Source: JBBCJR01 sp037190805 (GTDB lineage: Bacteria > Pseudomonadota > Alphaproteobacteria > Sphingomonadales > Sphingomonadaceae). Taken from it: a DNA stretch of 64,000 nt. The translations under genes and the position numbers were made by a program. A model generated the notes under the pieces. The model was not told the DNA's origin, did not search any database, and saw only the letters and a program-made list of their open reading frames with translations. The stretch covers positions 48,286 to 112,285 of the forward strand of contig JBBCJR010000021.1 in NCBI GenBank assembly GCA_037190805.1, in the 5' to 3' direction. This document shows positions 35,286-45,052 of this stretch, piece by piece (position 1 is the stretch's first letter; the number at the start of each line of letters is the position of its first letter).

Positions 35286-36859
35286 CGGCTTTGGCCGTTC
35301 ATCGTCGGCGCCCCTCACTTCCGGTAACGTTGGCGGCGTTCGTCGGCCTGGTAGCCATGCTGCCGTTGGTCGGCGTCGCCGCCGCCGCGCTGTTTGGCGA
35401 GACTGCGGACATCGCCCTGCGCGATATCCTGCGCTACGCGGCGACCTCGGCATGGCTGGCGGTGCTTGTCGGCATCATCACGGCCATTCTCGGCACGTTG
35501 GCGGCGTGGCTGGTCGTTATGCACCGCTTTCCGGGCCGTGACGTCTTCGCCTGGGCGCTGGCTTTGCCGCTGGCGGTTCCAGCCTTCGCCTTGGCTTACG
35601 CCTATGCCGATCTGTTCGACGTCGCGGGGCCATTGCGAATTTGGATGCGCGAAGCGTTCGGCTTCGATCTGCCGTTCGAGATGCGCGGAATGGGTGGGGC
35701 GGCGTTTATACTCTCCTGTGCCTTCTACCCTTATGTCTATCTCGCAATGCGCGCTGCGTTTCTCAACCAGTCGATGAACGTGCTGGAAGCGGCCAGAATG
35801 CTCGGATGCGGCGGCTGGCGCGCGCTGCATCGCGTGGCCTTGCCGATGGCGCGCCCGGCACTGGCCGCTGGCGTTGCGCTGGCGGTGATGGAAACGCTTG
35901 CCGACTATGGCGCGGTGCAGTTTCTCAGCGTGCAGACATTGACGACTGGTGTGGTGCGCGCCTGGTCGGTTTACGGTTCGACAGTCAGTGCCGCCCGTTT
36001 CGCCCTGCCGCTCCTCGCCGCCGCCGCGCTGTTGCTGTGGATCGAGCGTCGTGGTCGCAAGGGGCGCACGCATGAAGCGGGCAGTGGGCGATGGCGTGTC
36101 CTTGACCAGACGCCTTTGTCCGGCCTTTCGGCCGGGCTCGCCGCGGCTTTCTGCATCTTGCTTTTCACGGCAGGGCTATTGCTACCGGTCGGATGGCTGC
36201 TCGTGAACGCGCTGAACGTCACCCCAGACTGGCCGCGCCTCCTGCGCGCTGGAACGCATAGTCTGACCCTTGGCATCATCGGCGCATTCGTCACGGTCGT
36301 CCTCGCGACCACCCTGGCGCTTGGCGGGCGCCGGCTGCCGATCGCTACGCGCCTCGCCAGCCTCGGTTATGCGACGCCGGGTGCGGTGATGGCAATCGGC
36401 CTGCTCACACCTGCTGGCCTGATCTGGAGCCTGATGCCCGATTCCGGTTACGTGATCGCCATAGCCCTTCTCATCTACGCCTATGCGGCGCGGTTGATGG
36501 CGGCAGCGCTCGAACCAATCGATGCCGGTCTCGCCCGCGTGACGCCATCGATGATCCAGAGCGCGCGAAGTCTTGGTCGCAGTGAAGCCGGTGCCGCGCT
36601 GGCCGTGGAATTGCCGGTGGTACGGGGCGCCATGCTGACCGCAGGACTGATCGTCTTCATCGACATCCTGAAGGAATTGCCCGCGACCCTGATCCTGCGA
36701 CCGTTCAATTTCGACACATTGGCGGTAACTGCCAGCAATTACGCGCTTGATGAGCGGCTGGAGCAGGCGGGAGCACCTTCGATTCTGATTGTTCTACTGT
36801 CACTGCCAGCGGTGATCTGGCTGACGCGCAAGATTGCTCTATCGCGGCCCGGCTCCTAG
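35276..36859 (+). CDS. fbpB: Ferric-iron ABC transporter permease (FbpB/AfuB-like)
   Basis: A 527-residue inner-membrane protein with two fused permease halves, about six membrane segments each. Each half has the EAA-type loop that docks the ATPase: EAARMLGCGGWRALHRVALP in the first and QSARSLGRSEAGAALAVELP in the second. This is standard for FbpB/SfuB. The start appears to be a TTG at 35276 overlapping the binding-protein gene; no better start is nearby. Confidence 0.9.
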   Translation: MAVAALAVHRRRPSLPVTLAAFVGLVAMLPLVGVAAAALFGETADIALRDILRYAATSAWLAVLVGIITAILGTLAAWLVVMHRFPGRDVFAWALALPLAVPAFALAYAYADLFDVAGPLRIWMREAFGFDLPFEMRGMGGAAFILSCAFYPYVYLAMRAAFLNQSMNVLEAARMLGCGGWRALHRVALPMARPALAAGVALAVMETLADYGAVQFLSVQTLTTGVVRAWSVYGSTVSAARFALPLLAAAALLLWIERRGRKGRTHEAGSGRWRVLDQTPLSGLSAGLAAAFCILLFTAGLLLPVGWLLVNALNVTPDWPRLLRAGTHSLTLGIIGAFVTVVLATTLALGGRRLPIATRLASLGYATPGAVMAIGLLTPAGLIWSLMPDSGYVIAIALLIYAYAARLMAAALEPIDAGLARVTPSMIQSARSLGRSEAGAALAVELPVVRGAMLTAGLIVFIDILKELPATLILRPFNFDTLAVTASNYALDERLEQAGAPSILIVLLSLPAVIWLTRKIALSRPGS

Positions 36860-36870
36860 GCAAGGTAGCG

Positions 36871-37893
36871 ATGCCATCATCAGCCCTGACAATCCGCAAC
36901 GTTTCTCGCTTTTATGACGGTCGTGCGGTTGTAGCCCGAGCAAGCCTTGATCTGCGCGCTGGCCGGATAACCTGCCTTCTCGGACCGTCGGGGTGCGGGA
37001 AAACTACACTGCTGCGGATGATCGCGGGCCTGGAACCCGTCGATGACGGCGAGATCGCGATTGGCGGTATACCGATGTCGACGCGCGAGGCGCTCATTTC
37101 GCCGGAGGATCGCGGCGTCGGATTGGTGTTTCAGGATTTTGCACTGTTCCCGCATTTGACCGTGGCGGACAATATCGGCTTTGGCTTGGCCGGCGTTGCC
37201 ACCACAGAGCGTCACACACGTGTCGCGGCGCTGCTGGCGCGCTTTGACATCGAACGCCTTCAGCATAGCTGGCCGCACATGCTTTCGGGTGGAGAGCAGC
37301 AGCGCGTCGCGATCGCGCGGGCGCTTGCGAGGGCGCCGGCCGTGCTGTTGCTCGATGAACCCTTCTCGGGCCTCGATGGACATCTGCGCGCGGCCGTGCG
37401 GCAATCGATGCTCTCCGATCTGCGTGCCGCCGGCACAGCCGTGCTGATCGTCACGCATGACCCGGAAGAAGCCATGCTGATGGCTGACGACCTTGTGCTG
37501 ATGGCGGCCGGGCGCATCCTTCAGTTCGGTAATCCCGAGGAATGTTATCTACGGCCGACGTCCGAAGCGGCGGCGCGACTGCTTGGCGAGGTCTCGATCA
37601 TTCCAGCAAGGATTATGAATGGTCTAGCGCATACCGCCTTCGGTCTACTGCCGGCACAGGAGTTTCCCGATTGCGAGGCAAGCATATTGGTTCGGCCCGA
37701 AGCGGTACGCCTTGACGATGCCGGCATGGCAGCGAACATTGTCGACGTTCGCTTCGTCGGCGCAGCCTGGGCCGTGGTCCTTTCGTCCGGGGATGCCGTT
37801 ATCTCAGCCCGCATGCGGGGGGCGGTGCCTGGAATCGGTACGCGGGTAGGGGTGGCAATCGATACGGTGGGGACGGCGATCATCGCTGGGTGA
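36871..37893 (+). CDS. fbpC: Ferric-iron ABC transporter ATPase (FbpC-like)
   Basis: A 340-residue ATPase. Walker A is GPSGCGKTT with K44; the Q-loop VFQDFALFPHLTV, signature LSGGEQQR and Walker B VLLLDEPFSGLD are all intact, followed by the switch His in VTHDPEEAM. A C-terminal TOBE-like domain (about 235-340) has the VRPEAVRL phrase. It powers uptake of iron(III) through FbpB. It lies 11 bp after the permease gene. Confidence 0.92.
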   Translation: MPSSALTIRNVSRFYDGRAVVARASLDLRAGRITCLLGPSGCGKTTLLRMIAGLEPVDDGEIAIGGIPMSTREALISPEDRGVGLVFQDFALFPHLTVADNIGFGLAGVATTERHTRVAALLARFDIERLQHSWPHMLSGGEQQRVAIARALARAPAVLLLDEPFSGLDGHLRAAVRQSMLSDLRAAGTAVLIVTHDPEEAMLMADDLVLMAAGRILQFGNPEECYLRPTSEAAARLLGEVSIIPARIMNGLAHTAFGLLPAQEFPDCEASILVRPEAVRLDDAGMAANIVDVRFVGAAWAVVLSSGDAVISARMRGAVPGIGTRVGVAIDTVGTAIIAG

Positions 37894-37969
37894 GAGCACC
37901 ATGCGCGGCAATGCTGGTTGCGCGACAGCCTTTGGAAGCGACTCCCGCGCGTGTGGGAAGGGCAGATGT

Positions 37970-38371
37970 ATGGGTACGTCCGATCCGGGACGCAATCGTG
38001 CGGATGCGGCTTTGCGTCTCATCTGGTTCCTTGCCGGATTGCTCTGCGTAGGCTTGGGTTTTGTCGGCGCCTTTCTTCCATTGATGCCGACAACGATCTT
38101 CCTGATCCTGGCCGCGGGGTGTTTCGCCCGCTGCTCGCCGCGTCTCGAGTCATGGTTGCTCAATCATCCGCGCTTTGGCCCGTCCTTGAGGCTATGGCAT
38201 GAACAGCGGGCAATTCCGCGCGGTGGCAAGATTGCCGCATGCATTGGTATCACGCTCGGCTATGTTGTTTTTGTGAGGAGCGGGCATCCCTCTTTGGCCC
38301 TTGCTCTGGTTGTGGCCGTCATGCTCTTCCTGTGCGCCGGATGGATCGTAACGCGGCCCAATCCAAGGTGA
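37970..38371 (+). CDS. DUF454/YbaN-family inner-membrane protein
   Basis: A 133-residue protein with three to four membrane helices. The conserved phrases LRLIWFLAGLLCVGLGFVGA, FLPLMPTTIFLILAAGCFAR and SPRLESWLLNHPRFG identify the DUF454 (YbaN) family. DUF454 genes often sit with haem and iron uptake genes, and here the gene closes the iron operon, about 77 bp after fbpC. The molecular role is unknown. The ATG at 37970 with GGAAGGGC ahead is chosen over a frame starting at 37901 because the family similarity begins there. Confidence 0.82.
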   Translation: MGTSDPGRNRADAALRLIWFLAGLLCVGLGFVGAFLPLMPTTIFLILAAGCFARCSPRLESWLLNHPRFGPSLRLWHEQRAIPRGGKIAACIGITLGYVVFVRSGHPSLALALVVAVMLFLCAGWIVTRPNPR

Positions 38372-38512
38372 ATCGCAGAAGCGCTTCGGTTCCGCTCGCT
38401 GATTGAAGCCATGGGGTGCTTGGCCTTCTTCCCTGTCACGAAAGAGCAGGGCCGCCGTCCGACTGAATGCGTCATGCTCTGTTCTGTGAGGGCTGCTAGG
38501 CTGAGCCACTCG

Positions 38513-39895
38513 TCAGTGAAGGCGGGTATCGTGCTGCCCCCTGTCGGGCTCTTGCGATAGCTCGGGCAGTCTTATGGTGATCGAGAAGCCGTTATCTGAT
38601 CGGAGCGTTGCGCTGCCCCCGTGGGCCGTGGCGATCGCGCCGACCAATGCGAGGCCGAGGCCATGACCCGATGTCGTGCGCGCTTGCTCCGCCCTTGCGA
38701 AGCGCTGAAACAATCTGCCGGCTTCGTTCCCGCCGACCCCTGGTCCGTTATCTGACACCTCGCTTTCCACCGCGCCGTCGACATTGATCGCACGCAACGA
38801 CACCATCGTTCCGGGTGGTGTATGGCGCAAGGCATTGTCGAACAGATTGGCGATTGCCTGGTTCAAAAGGCGCTGATCTCCATTCACGACAAGATCGGGA
38901 GCGATGTCGGATCGCAGATGATGGCCGCTTTCTTCGAAGTCGGGCCGGTAACTGTCCACTATCTGCTCCAGGAGGGATGTCAGGTCGACCCGGCGTCTTG
39001 GCAGGCGCTTCCCCATGCCCTCTACTTCTGCGATACGGAGAAGAGCCGCGAATATCTCGAGGAGTTCGGCGGCTTGGGCACGCGCATGCGCGATATGCCG
39101 AGCCTTTTCGGCAGGTTCGACCCCCTCGACCGCATTGTCGAGACTGGCATAGAGCCGGGTGAGCGGTGTCCGTAGATCGTGCGCGACGTCGCTCGACACC
39201 TGGCGAAGATTGTCCATGAGACCGGCGATGCGGTCCAGCATGTCATTGAGCGTGCTTGCGAGCAGATCGAACTCGCTCCCGGATCCGTCGCGAGGGACGC
39301 GGCGAGACATGTCGCCATCGATGATCGCATGCGCGGTTGCATGGATGCGGGCAAGGCGGCGGCGGGTGATCCAGCCGATGAGGGCGGCCGCGCCGATGCC
39401 GGCCAGCAACATGGCGGTCAGCGCGCCTGCGAACAGTGTCACCAGCGCGCGATCCAGGGCGTTGAGATCGCTGCGATCGGCGGCGACGACAAGCGTGCCG
39501 CCTGCCACTTTCGTGGTCAGCGCCTGGGCGATGCCGGACCGATCGCCGCTACGATAATATAGGAACTCCTCATATCCTTCCTTGTCCGGAACCTGGGCAA
39601 TCAAGTTGCCGGCAAGGCGCTCTCCAGCCGCCCCCAGAAGGAGATAGTCGAGACTGGCGGTGGATCGTGCGGCCTCACGACGCCGGATCGCTTCCGCGAG
39701 GCCAAGTATCCCGTCCTCATGCGCCTCAGCGATCAGCGCGGCTGTTTCCGTGGCGGTGCGATGATCGAGTTGCTCCTCCAGCGCTTCATGCGTGGTCTCG
39801 TAAGCGACTGCGCCAATGCTGATCGTCGCAAGGGCGAAGATCAACGCGACCAGCACGACGAGCCCCGAGGTCGTGCGCCAGGGCTTCCCCAGCAT
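38513..39895 (-). CDS. Sensor histidine kinase linked to metal efflux (CusS/CzcS-like)
   Basis: A 460-residue kinase with membrane segments at about 12-32 and 150-172, a periplasmic sensor of about 115 residues, a HAMP domain, and the phospho-acceptor box DVAHDLRTPLTRLYASLDN. N box NLFDNALRHTPPGT, G1 SDNGPGVGG and G2 SGHGLGLALVGAIATAHGG are present. Its start ATG overlaps the regulator's stop (TGATG). It is the last gene of the efflux operon, so it probably senses the metal exported by it. Confidence 0.9.
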   Translation of the reverse strand: MLGKPWRTTSGLVVLVALIFALATISIGAVAYETTHEALEEQLDHRTATETAALIAEAHEDGILGLAEAIRRREAARSTASLDYLLLGAAGERLAGNLIAQVPDKEGYEEFLYYRSGDRSGIAQALTTKVAGGTLVVAADRSDLNALDRALVTLFAGALTAMLLAGIGAAALIGWITRRRLARIHATAHAIIDGDMSRRVPRDGSGSEFDLLASTLNDMLDRIAGLMDNLRQVSSDVAHDLRTPLTRLYASLDNAVEGVEPAEKARHIAHARAQAAELLEIFAALLRIAEVEGMGKRLPRRRVDLTSLLEQIVDSYRPDFEESGHHLRSDIAPDLVVNGDQRLLNQAIANLFDNALRHTPPGTMVSLRAINVDGAVESEVSDNGPGVGGNEAGRLFQRFARAEQARTTSGHGLGLALVGAIATAHGGSATLRSDNGFSITIRLPELSQEPDRGQHDTRLH

Positions 39896-40569
39896 CAGCT
39901 GCCCCGGATCATGTAACCAGCGCCGCGGATCGTCTCGATGGCGTCTTCATCGAATCCTGCGTTGAGTTTCGACCGTAAGCGGCTGAGATGTGTCTCGACG
40001 ATGTTGGTCTTGGGATCGAAGTCGAAATCCCACACCCGCTCGAGCAGCATGGTGCGTGTCAGGATGCGGCGCGGATTGCGCATCAGTTCGGCCAGCAAAG
40101 CGAATTCGCGGGGCTGAAGCGCCACGCGCCGCCCTCCGCGCTTTACCGTGCGCATATGAAAGTCGAGAGTGATATCGCCGACCGTAAGATGCTGGTTCTC
40201 TATCCGTACGGCGGGTCGCCGGCCTAGGGCGTTCAACCGTGCGGCGAGCTCGGAGAAAGCAAAGGGCTTGACCAGATAGTCATCGGCTCCGGCTTCCAGG
40301 CCATCGACCCGGTCGGCGATTCCGCCCATGGCGGTCAGCATGATGACCGGTGTCGTATTCTCCGCGGCGCGCAGCGCCTTCACCAGCGACAGACCGTCGA
40401 GGCCGGGCAGCATCCGGTCGAGAACGATGACATCGAACTCGCCGCTGGTGGCGAGGAACAAGCCATCGCGGCCCTCGGTGCTCAGCGTTACCCGATGACC
40501 GCCCTGTTTCAGTCCTTTCGCGATAAACTCGCTCGTTTCTCGCTCATCCTCGATGACCAAAATTTGCAT
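39895..40569 (-). CDS. OmpR-family response regulator linked to metal efflux
   Basis: A 224-residue regulator with D8 and phospho-site D51 (VLDRMLPG), K in VKPFAFSELAARL, and a winged-helix domain with LQPREFALLAELMRNP and NIVETHLSRLRSKL. It is similar in layout to CusR/CzcR. It starts 8 bp after the stop of the outer-membrane factor gene in the same direction, so sensor pair and pump are in one operon, which allows positive feedback. Confidence 0.92.
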   Translation of the reverse strand: MQILVIEDERETSEFIAKGLKQGGHRVTLSTEGRDGLFLATSGEFDVIVLDRMLPGLDGLSLVKALRAAENTTPVIMLTAMGGIADRVDGLEAGADDYLVKPFAFSELAARLNALGRRPAVRIENQHLTVGDITLDFHMRTVKRGGRRVALQPREFALLAELMRNPRRILTRTMLLERVWDFDFDPKTNIVETHLSRLRSKLNAGFDEDAIETIRGAGYMIRGS

Positions 40570-40577
40570 GGGGAACC

Positions 40578-41954
40578 CTAGCGCGTTTCTGGCCCGTTTC
40601 GCCAGCCGCCACCCAATGCCCGAAACAACGCCACCTCGGCTTGACCAAGGCTGATATCGCTTTGGACCGTGGCCAGCCGCGCGCCGGCGAAAGCGCGGTT
40701 GGCATCAACCTGAAGCAGGCTTGCGGCATCGCCCAGCCGCACGCGCGCGGCTGCGCGACGGGCATAGGCTTCGGCCGCGACAGCTGCGTCAGCGAGATCG
40801 CGGTTACGACGCACCTCGGCATCATAGGAGGCGAGGCCGGTCTCCACCTCACGCAGAGCCTTCAGGATGGCGGCATCCCAACTCGCCAGCGCCGCCCGTT
40901 CGCCTGCCTGGGCCTGCTCGAGCTCCGCCCGGGCGGACACCTGGTTGGGAAAGGCCCAGCTGATGAGGGGAGTGGCGACCGCGTCGAACCTGCCGGCAAG
41001 CAAGCCCAACGCGCCGCCAAGATTGACGCGCGGATAGAAATCGGCGCGCGCAACTCCAACGCGTGCGGCAGCCGCTGCCAACTTGCGTTCGGCTTCGCGC
41101 ACGTCGGGACGACGCACTAGCAGGGCTGTGCCATCGCCGACCGGCGCCGCCGACTTCAGCCGCGGCATAACGGTGCATGAGATATCAAATGATCTCGCAT
41201 CGACAGGCGGGCGCCCCTGCAGTGTAGCGAGCCGGTAGAGAGCATTGATCCGGAGCGCTTCGAATGGCGCAATCGTAGCGCGGGTGGAGGCGGCAAGACT
41301 TGCCGTTTGCGCTACCTCGAGCTGTGAAACCTCACCGGCAGCCAGCTGTTCACGCACGAGCAGAACGGAGCGGTCCTGCGTATGTGAGACGGCCTTGGCT
41401 TCTTCGAGTGCGCGGCTGGCACCGCACAGCTCCACATAGGCCTGAACGGTATCGGCGACGACGGCGACCTTCACGGCGTCGAGCGCGGCGGCTTGTGCTT
41501 CCGCATCGGCGCGCGCGGCCAGCGCACCGGATCGCAGGCGTCCAAACAGGTCGATGTCCCAGCCGGCAGTTGCGGCAACATCCCATTTGCTTGTCGAGAG
41601 CGACGCCGCGCCAGGTTGATTGCTCGGATTATCGAGGGTCAACGAGCTTTCTACCGTCGTCGTCGGCAGGCGGACGGCCTGCGCCTGACTGAATGCCGCG
41701 CGTGCGGCATCTAGGTTGGCATAGGCGACGCGCAGATCGGCGTTTGCGGCAAGGCTTGCCTCCACCAGCCTGTCGAGCTGACGGTCGTCGTAGAGATGCC
41801 ACCAATTGTCGGGAACGGGCGTGATCGAGGCCACCGCGAATTGGCCGAAGGGACCAGCTGCGCTGGGTGGGATCGTTGACGGAGACGGCGCCGGCGTCGT
41901 CATACAGGCAGTCACGCCGAGCAGCATGAGTGGAGCAAGGCAATAAGAGTTCAT
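40578..41954 (-). CDS. RND efflux outer-membrane factor (OprM/CusC, NodT family)
   Basis: A 458-residue lipoprotein; the signal ends LLGVTACMT with the lipid Cys at about residue 17. Two copies of the long-helix domain follow, recognisable by WWHLYDDRQLDRLVEASLAA, NADLRVAYANLDAARAAF and, in the second half, VGVARADFYPRVNLGGALG and NQVSARAELEQAQA. The trimer forms the channel through the outer membrane. Its ATG overlaps the stop of the pump gene by 4 bp. Confidence 0.9.
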   Translation of the reverse strand: MNSYCLAPLMLLGVTACMTTPAPSPSTIPPSAAGPFGQFAVASITPVPDNWWHLYDDRQLDRLVEASLAANADLRVAYANLDAARAAFSQAQAVRLPTTTVESSLTLDNPSNQPGAASLSTSKWDVAATAGWDIDLFGRLRSGALAARADAEAQAAALDAVKVAVVADTVQAYVELCGASRALEEAKAVSHTQDRSVLLVREQLAAGEVSQLEVAQTASLAASTRATIAPFEALRINALYRLATLQGRPPVDARSFDISCTVMPRLKSAAPVGDGTALLVRRPDVREAERKLAAAAARVGVARADFYPRVNLGGALGLLAGRFDAVATPLISWAFPNQVSARAELEQAQAGERAALASWDAAILKALREVETGLASYDAEVRRNRDLADAAVAAEAYARRAAARVRLGDAASLLQVDANRAFAGARLATVQSDISLGQAEVALFRALGGGWRNGPETR

Positions 41955-44900
41955 GCTGGTATCTCCCGACTTTCGGCAGGCGATGCCGGGCGCTCCTCGC
42001 CGTAACGCGCATAAAGAGCCGGGAGCAACAGGAGGTTGAGCGCGGTGGAGGAGATAAGTCCGCCCAGGATCACGATCGCCATGGGATGCTCGATTTCATG
42101 ACCGGGCGCGTCGCCCGCCACGATGAGGGGGACCAGCGCGAGCCCGGCGCAAGCCGCCGTCATCAGGATCGGCACCAGTCGCTCTTCTGCGCCGCGCAAC
42201 ACCAGTTCGCGGCCGAAGGCCATGCCCTCGTGCCGTTCCAGATGCTGGTAGTGGGAGAGCAGCATGATGCCGTTGCGCGCCGCGATGCCGATCACCGTCA
42301 CGAAGCCAACCAGCGAACCCAGGGACAGCACGCCGCCGGTCAGGGCCACTGCCATCACGCCGCCGACCAGGGCGAAGGGCAGGCTCACTCCGACCAGCGT
42401 GGTGATGCGGCGGGAGCGGAACTCGATCCATATGAGCAACAGAACTCCGACAAGGCATAGCGCGCCGGTTGTCCACAGCCGTTGGCGTGATTCCTTGAGC
42501 GCGGCATATTCGCCGAGCACTTGCGGATGATAGCCGGTGGAGAAGGGCACCTTGCCGACCTCCGCCTCGACGGCCTGAGCGACTACACCGAGATCGGCGC
42601 CCGAGACGTTCATCGTCACGTCGAGCCGGCGCTGGCCGTTCTCGCGCTTGATTTCATTTGGTGCCGGGATGATCTCGACGTCGGCAATGTCGGACAGCCG
42701 CACCGGCGCGCCGGTCGGCGCCTGAATCATCAGATCGCGCAGGGCATGGATATTGTTGCGGACAGCCGGCTCGCCCCAAACAGCGACATCAAAGGCTTTC
42801 TGCTCTTGGTATATCTCACCGACCTTTTGTTGCGCTACCAGCGTTTGCGCTTGGCGCCGCACTTCACCCGCGGTCAGGCCGAGTCTTGCCATTTCATCAG
42901 GTTTGGGACGGATGCGAAGCTGCGCGACCAGCACCTGGCTTTCCAGCTTGAGGTCCGAGACGCCCTGAATCCCGCTAATTGCTTCGCGCACGCGCTGGCC
43001 GGCCGCGCGGAGTTCGTTCTGTTCTGGGCCATAAATGCGCACGACAATGGTGGCGCCCGCGCCGGTCAGCACTTCCTTGATGCGTTCGCGCAGATAGGTC
43101 AGCACATCTCGGAACAGCCCAGGATAGCCTTCCACGACCTCCTTGATGCGAGCGACCGAAGCGTCATAGTCGGCATTCTCGTCGAGACTGACCCATAGTT
43201 CGGTAAAATTGGGGCCGACGACTTCGTCGGCCTGTTCGGCCCGACCGATATGGGCACCGAAATTGCGTACGCCGGGAATGGCGCGCAGTTCCTTCGAGGC
43301 GCGGATCGTGATCCGGTCCATCGCCTCGATCGAGGTGCCCGGCTTCTCCACAAAGTGCATGAGGAAATCCGTTTCACGGAAATCGGGCAGGAACTGGTCC
43401 TTGAAGGTGACATAACCGAGGCTGGCGAGCAGAAGGCCGCCGACGATGATGCCGACAGCTGCCGTCGGACGTGCGATTATGGAGGGCAGAACGTTCGTAT
43501 AACGGGTCTTCAGCCAGCTTACGAACCGTGTGTCCCGCTCTGCCTTGAGCGGAGCATTGGGCAAGAGAAACAAGCAGAGTGCCGGCGTCACCGTCAGCGC
43601 GACCAGCAGCGACGTGGCGATCGCCAGCACATAGGCGATTGCGAGAGGCTGGAAGAACGTGCCGGCAAGACCGCCAAGGAAAAATATCGGCAGAAAGACC
43701 AGCATGACGATCAGAGAGGCGAATACCACCGCCGAGCGAACCTCCAGTGAGGCCGCAAGCACGACATCGAATGCAGGCCTTTGATTTTCTGCTTCGCGAT
43801 TGAGTCGCAAACGGCGCGCGATGTTTTCCACGTCGATGATCGCGTCGTCGACCACTTCACCCAGCGCGATGACCAGCCCCGCGATGACCATCACGTTGAT
43901 CGTCGCGCCCGACCACAGCAGCACCAGCCCTGCACCGAGCAGTGACAGAGGTATGGCGGCAAGGCTGATGACCGCCTGGCGCCAGTCGCGGGTGAAGGCG
44001 AACAGGACCGCAGCCACGAGAATGCAGCCGATGACGAGCGCGCGCGTCAGATTGTCGATCGACCGTTCGATGAAGGTGGCCGGACGGAAGATGGTCGTAT
44101 CGACCTTCACGTCCGGGAGGCCGGGTTTCATCTCCGCCATTGCCGCTTCGACGCCGTGCGTCAGGTCCAGCGTGTTGGCGGTAGGCTGCTTCTCAACTAT
44201 CAGCATGATGCCTGGCACGTCGTCGATGATTGCGTTGCCGATCGGCGGCGCATGGCCGTCGACGACACGTGCGACATCGCGGATCCGTACCGGCGCGCCG
44301 CCCGACTGCTTGACGAGGGCCTGACCCAGTTCTCTTGCGTCCTGCACCATGCCGGACTGCTGGACCGCAAGGCGCTGGTTGGGCGTGTCGAGAAAACCGC
44401 CGCCGCCGACCAGCACGGCATCCCCAGCGGCCGCGCGGACCTCAGCGAGGGTCACCCCTGCGGTACGCAACCGGTCAGGATCGACCAGAACCTGCAACTG
44501 GCGATCGCGCTGGCCCCAGACCGCGACATTGGCGACGCCCGGCACGGCCATCAGGCGGGGACGGATCGTCCAGCGCACCAGTTCGGAGAGTTGCATCTGG
44601 TCGAGCTTGTCGGAGGTCAGGCCGATCTTCATCGCCCGGCTGGTCGATGAGAGCGGCGGCATCACTACAGCCTGCCGCGCGGCCGTTGGCAGACGTGCCT
44701 GTACCTGAGCGACCCGCTCTGCAACCATCTGCCGCGCGCGCATGACATCGCTTCCGCGCTCGAAGAGGATCTGGACAGACGAGAGGCCAAGCACTGACTT
44801 TGAACGAAGCGTCATCAGATCGGGGACGCCATTGACTGCGGTTTCGATCGGCACGGTTACAAGGCTCTCCACCTCTTCCGTGGAGAGGCCCGGCGCTTCG

Positions 44901-45052
44901 GTCTGTATTTCGACCATGGGTGGCGCGAACTCGGGGAACACATCGAGCGGAACATTGCCGCCCGCTCTTACCCCTAAGACGACGAGCAAGCCGGCGATTG
45001 CGAGGACGAGGACGCGCTGTACGAGCGCGAAACGGACCAGCCCGGCGAGCAT
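41951..45052 (-). CDS. Heavy-metal efflux RND pump (CusA/CzcA family)
   Basis: A 1033-residue inner-membrane proton-driven pump. It has 12 membrane segments and two large periplasmic loops. FPEFAPPMVEIQTEAPGLST near the N-terminus and GEVVDDAIIDVENIARR in the fourth membrane segment, with acidic relay residues, mark the heavy-metal (HME) subgroup. The metal (copper/silver or zinc/cobalt/cadmium) cannot be fixed by eye. ATG 45050-45052 overlaps the last base of the fusion-protein stop. An in-frame extension upstream lies inside that gene and is not conserved. Confidence 0.93.
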   Translation of the reverse strand: MLAGLVRFALVQRVLVLAIAGLLVVLGVRAGGNVPLDVFPEFAPPMVEIQTEAPGLSTEEVESLVTVPIETAVNGVPDLMTLRSKSVLGLSSVQILFERGSDVMRARQMVAERVAQVQARLPTAARQAVVMPPLSSTSRAMKIGLTSDKLDQMQLSELVRWTIRPRLMAVPGVANVAVWGQRDRQLQVLVDPDRLRTAGVTLAEVRAAAGDAVLVGGGGFLDTPNQRLAVQQSGMVQDARELGQALVKQSGGAPVRIRDVARVVDGHAPPIGNAIIDDVPGIMLIVEKQPTANTLDLTHGVEAAMAEMKPGLPDVKVDTTIFRPATFIERSIDNLTRALVIGCILVAAVLFAFTRDWRQAVISLAAIPLSLLGAGLVLLWSGATINVMVIAGLVIALGEVVDDAIIDVENIARRLRLNREAENQRPAFDVVLAASLEVRSAVVFASLIVMLVFLPIFFLGGLAGTFFQPLAIAYVLAIATSLLVALTVTPALCLFLLPNAPLKAERDTRFVSWLKTRYTNVLPSIIARPTAAVGIIVGGLLLASLGYVTFKDQFLPDFRETDFLMHFVEKPGTSIEAMDRITIRASKELRAIPGVRNFGAHIGRAEQADEVVGPNFTELWVSLDENADYDASVARIKEVVEGYPGLFRDVLTYLRERIKEVLTGAGATIVVRIYGPEQNELRAAGQRVREAISGIQGVSDLKLESQVLVAQLRIRPKPDEMARLGLTAGEVRRQAQTLVAQQKVGEIYQEQKAFDVAVWGEPAVRNNIHALRDLMIQAPTGAPVRLSDIADVEIIPAPNEIKRENGQRRLDVTMNVSGADLGVVAQAVEAEVGKVPFSTGYHPQVLGEYAALKESRQRLWTTGALCLVGVLLLIWIEFRSRRITTLVGVSLPFALVGGVMAVALTGGVLSLGSLVGFVTVIGIAARNGIMLLSHYQHLERHEGMAFGRELVLRGAEERLVPILMTAACAGLALVPLIVAGDAPGHEIEHPMAIVILGGLISSTALNLLLLPALYARYGEERPASPAESREIPA

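Noticed and set aside
34137..35453. 438-codon minus-strand frame
   Set aside because: It is antisense to the ferric-binding protein and permease genes, which have clear family motifs; high GC keeps the opposite frame open.
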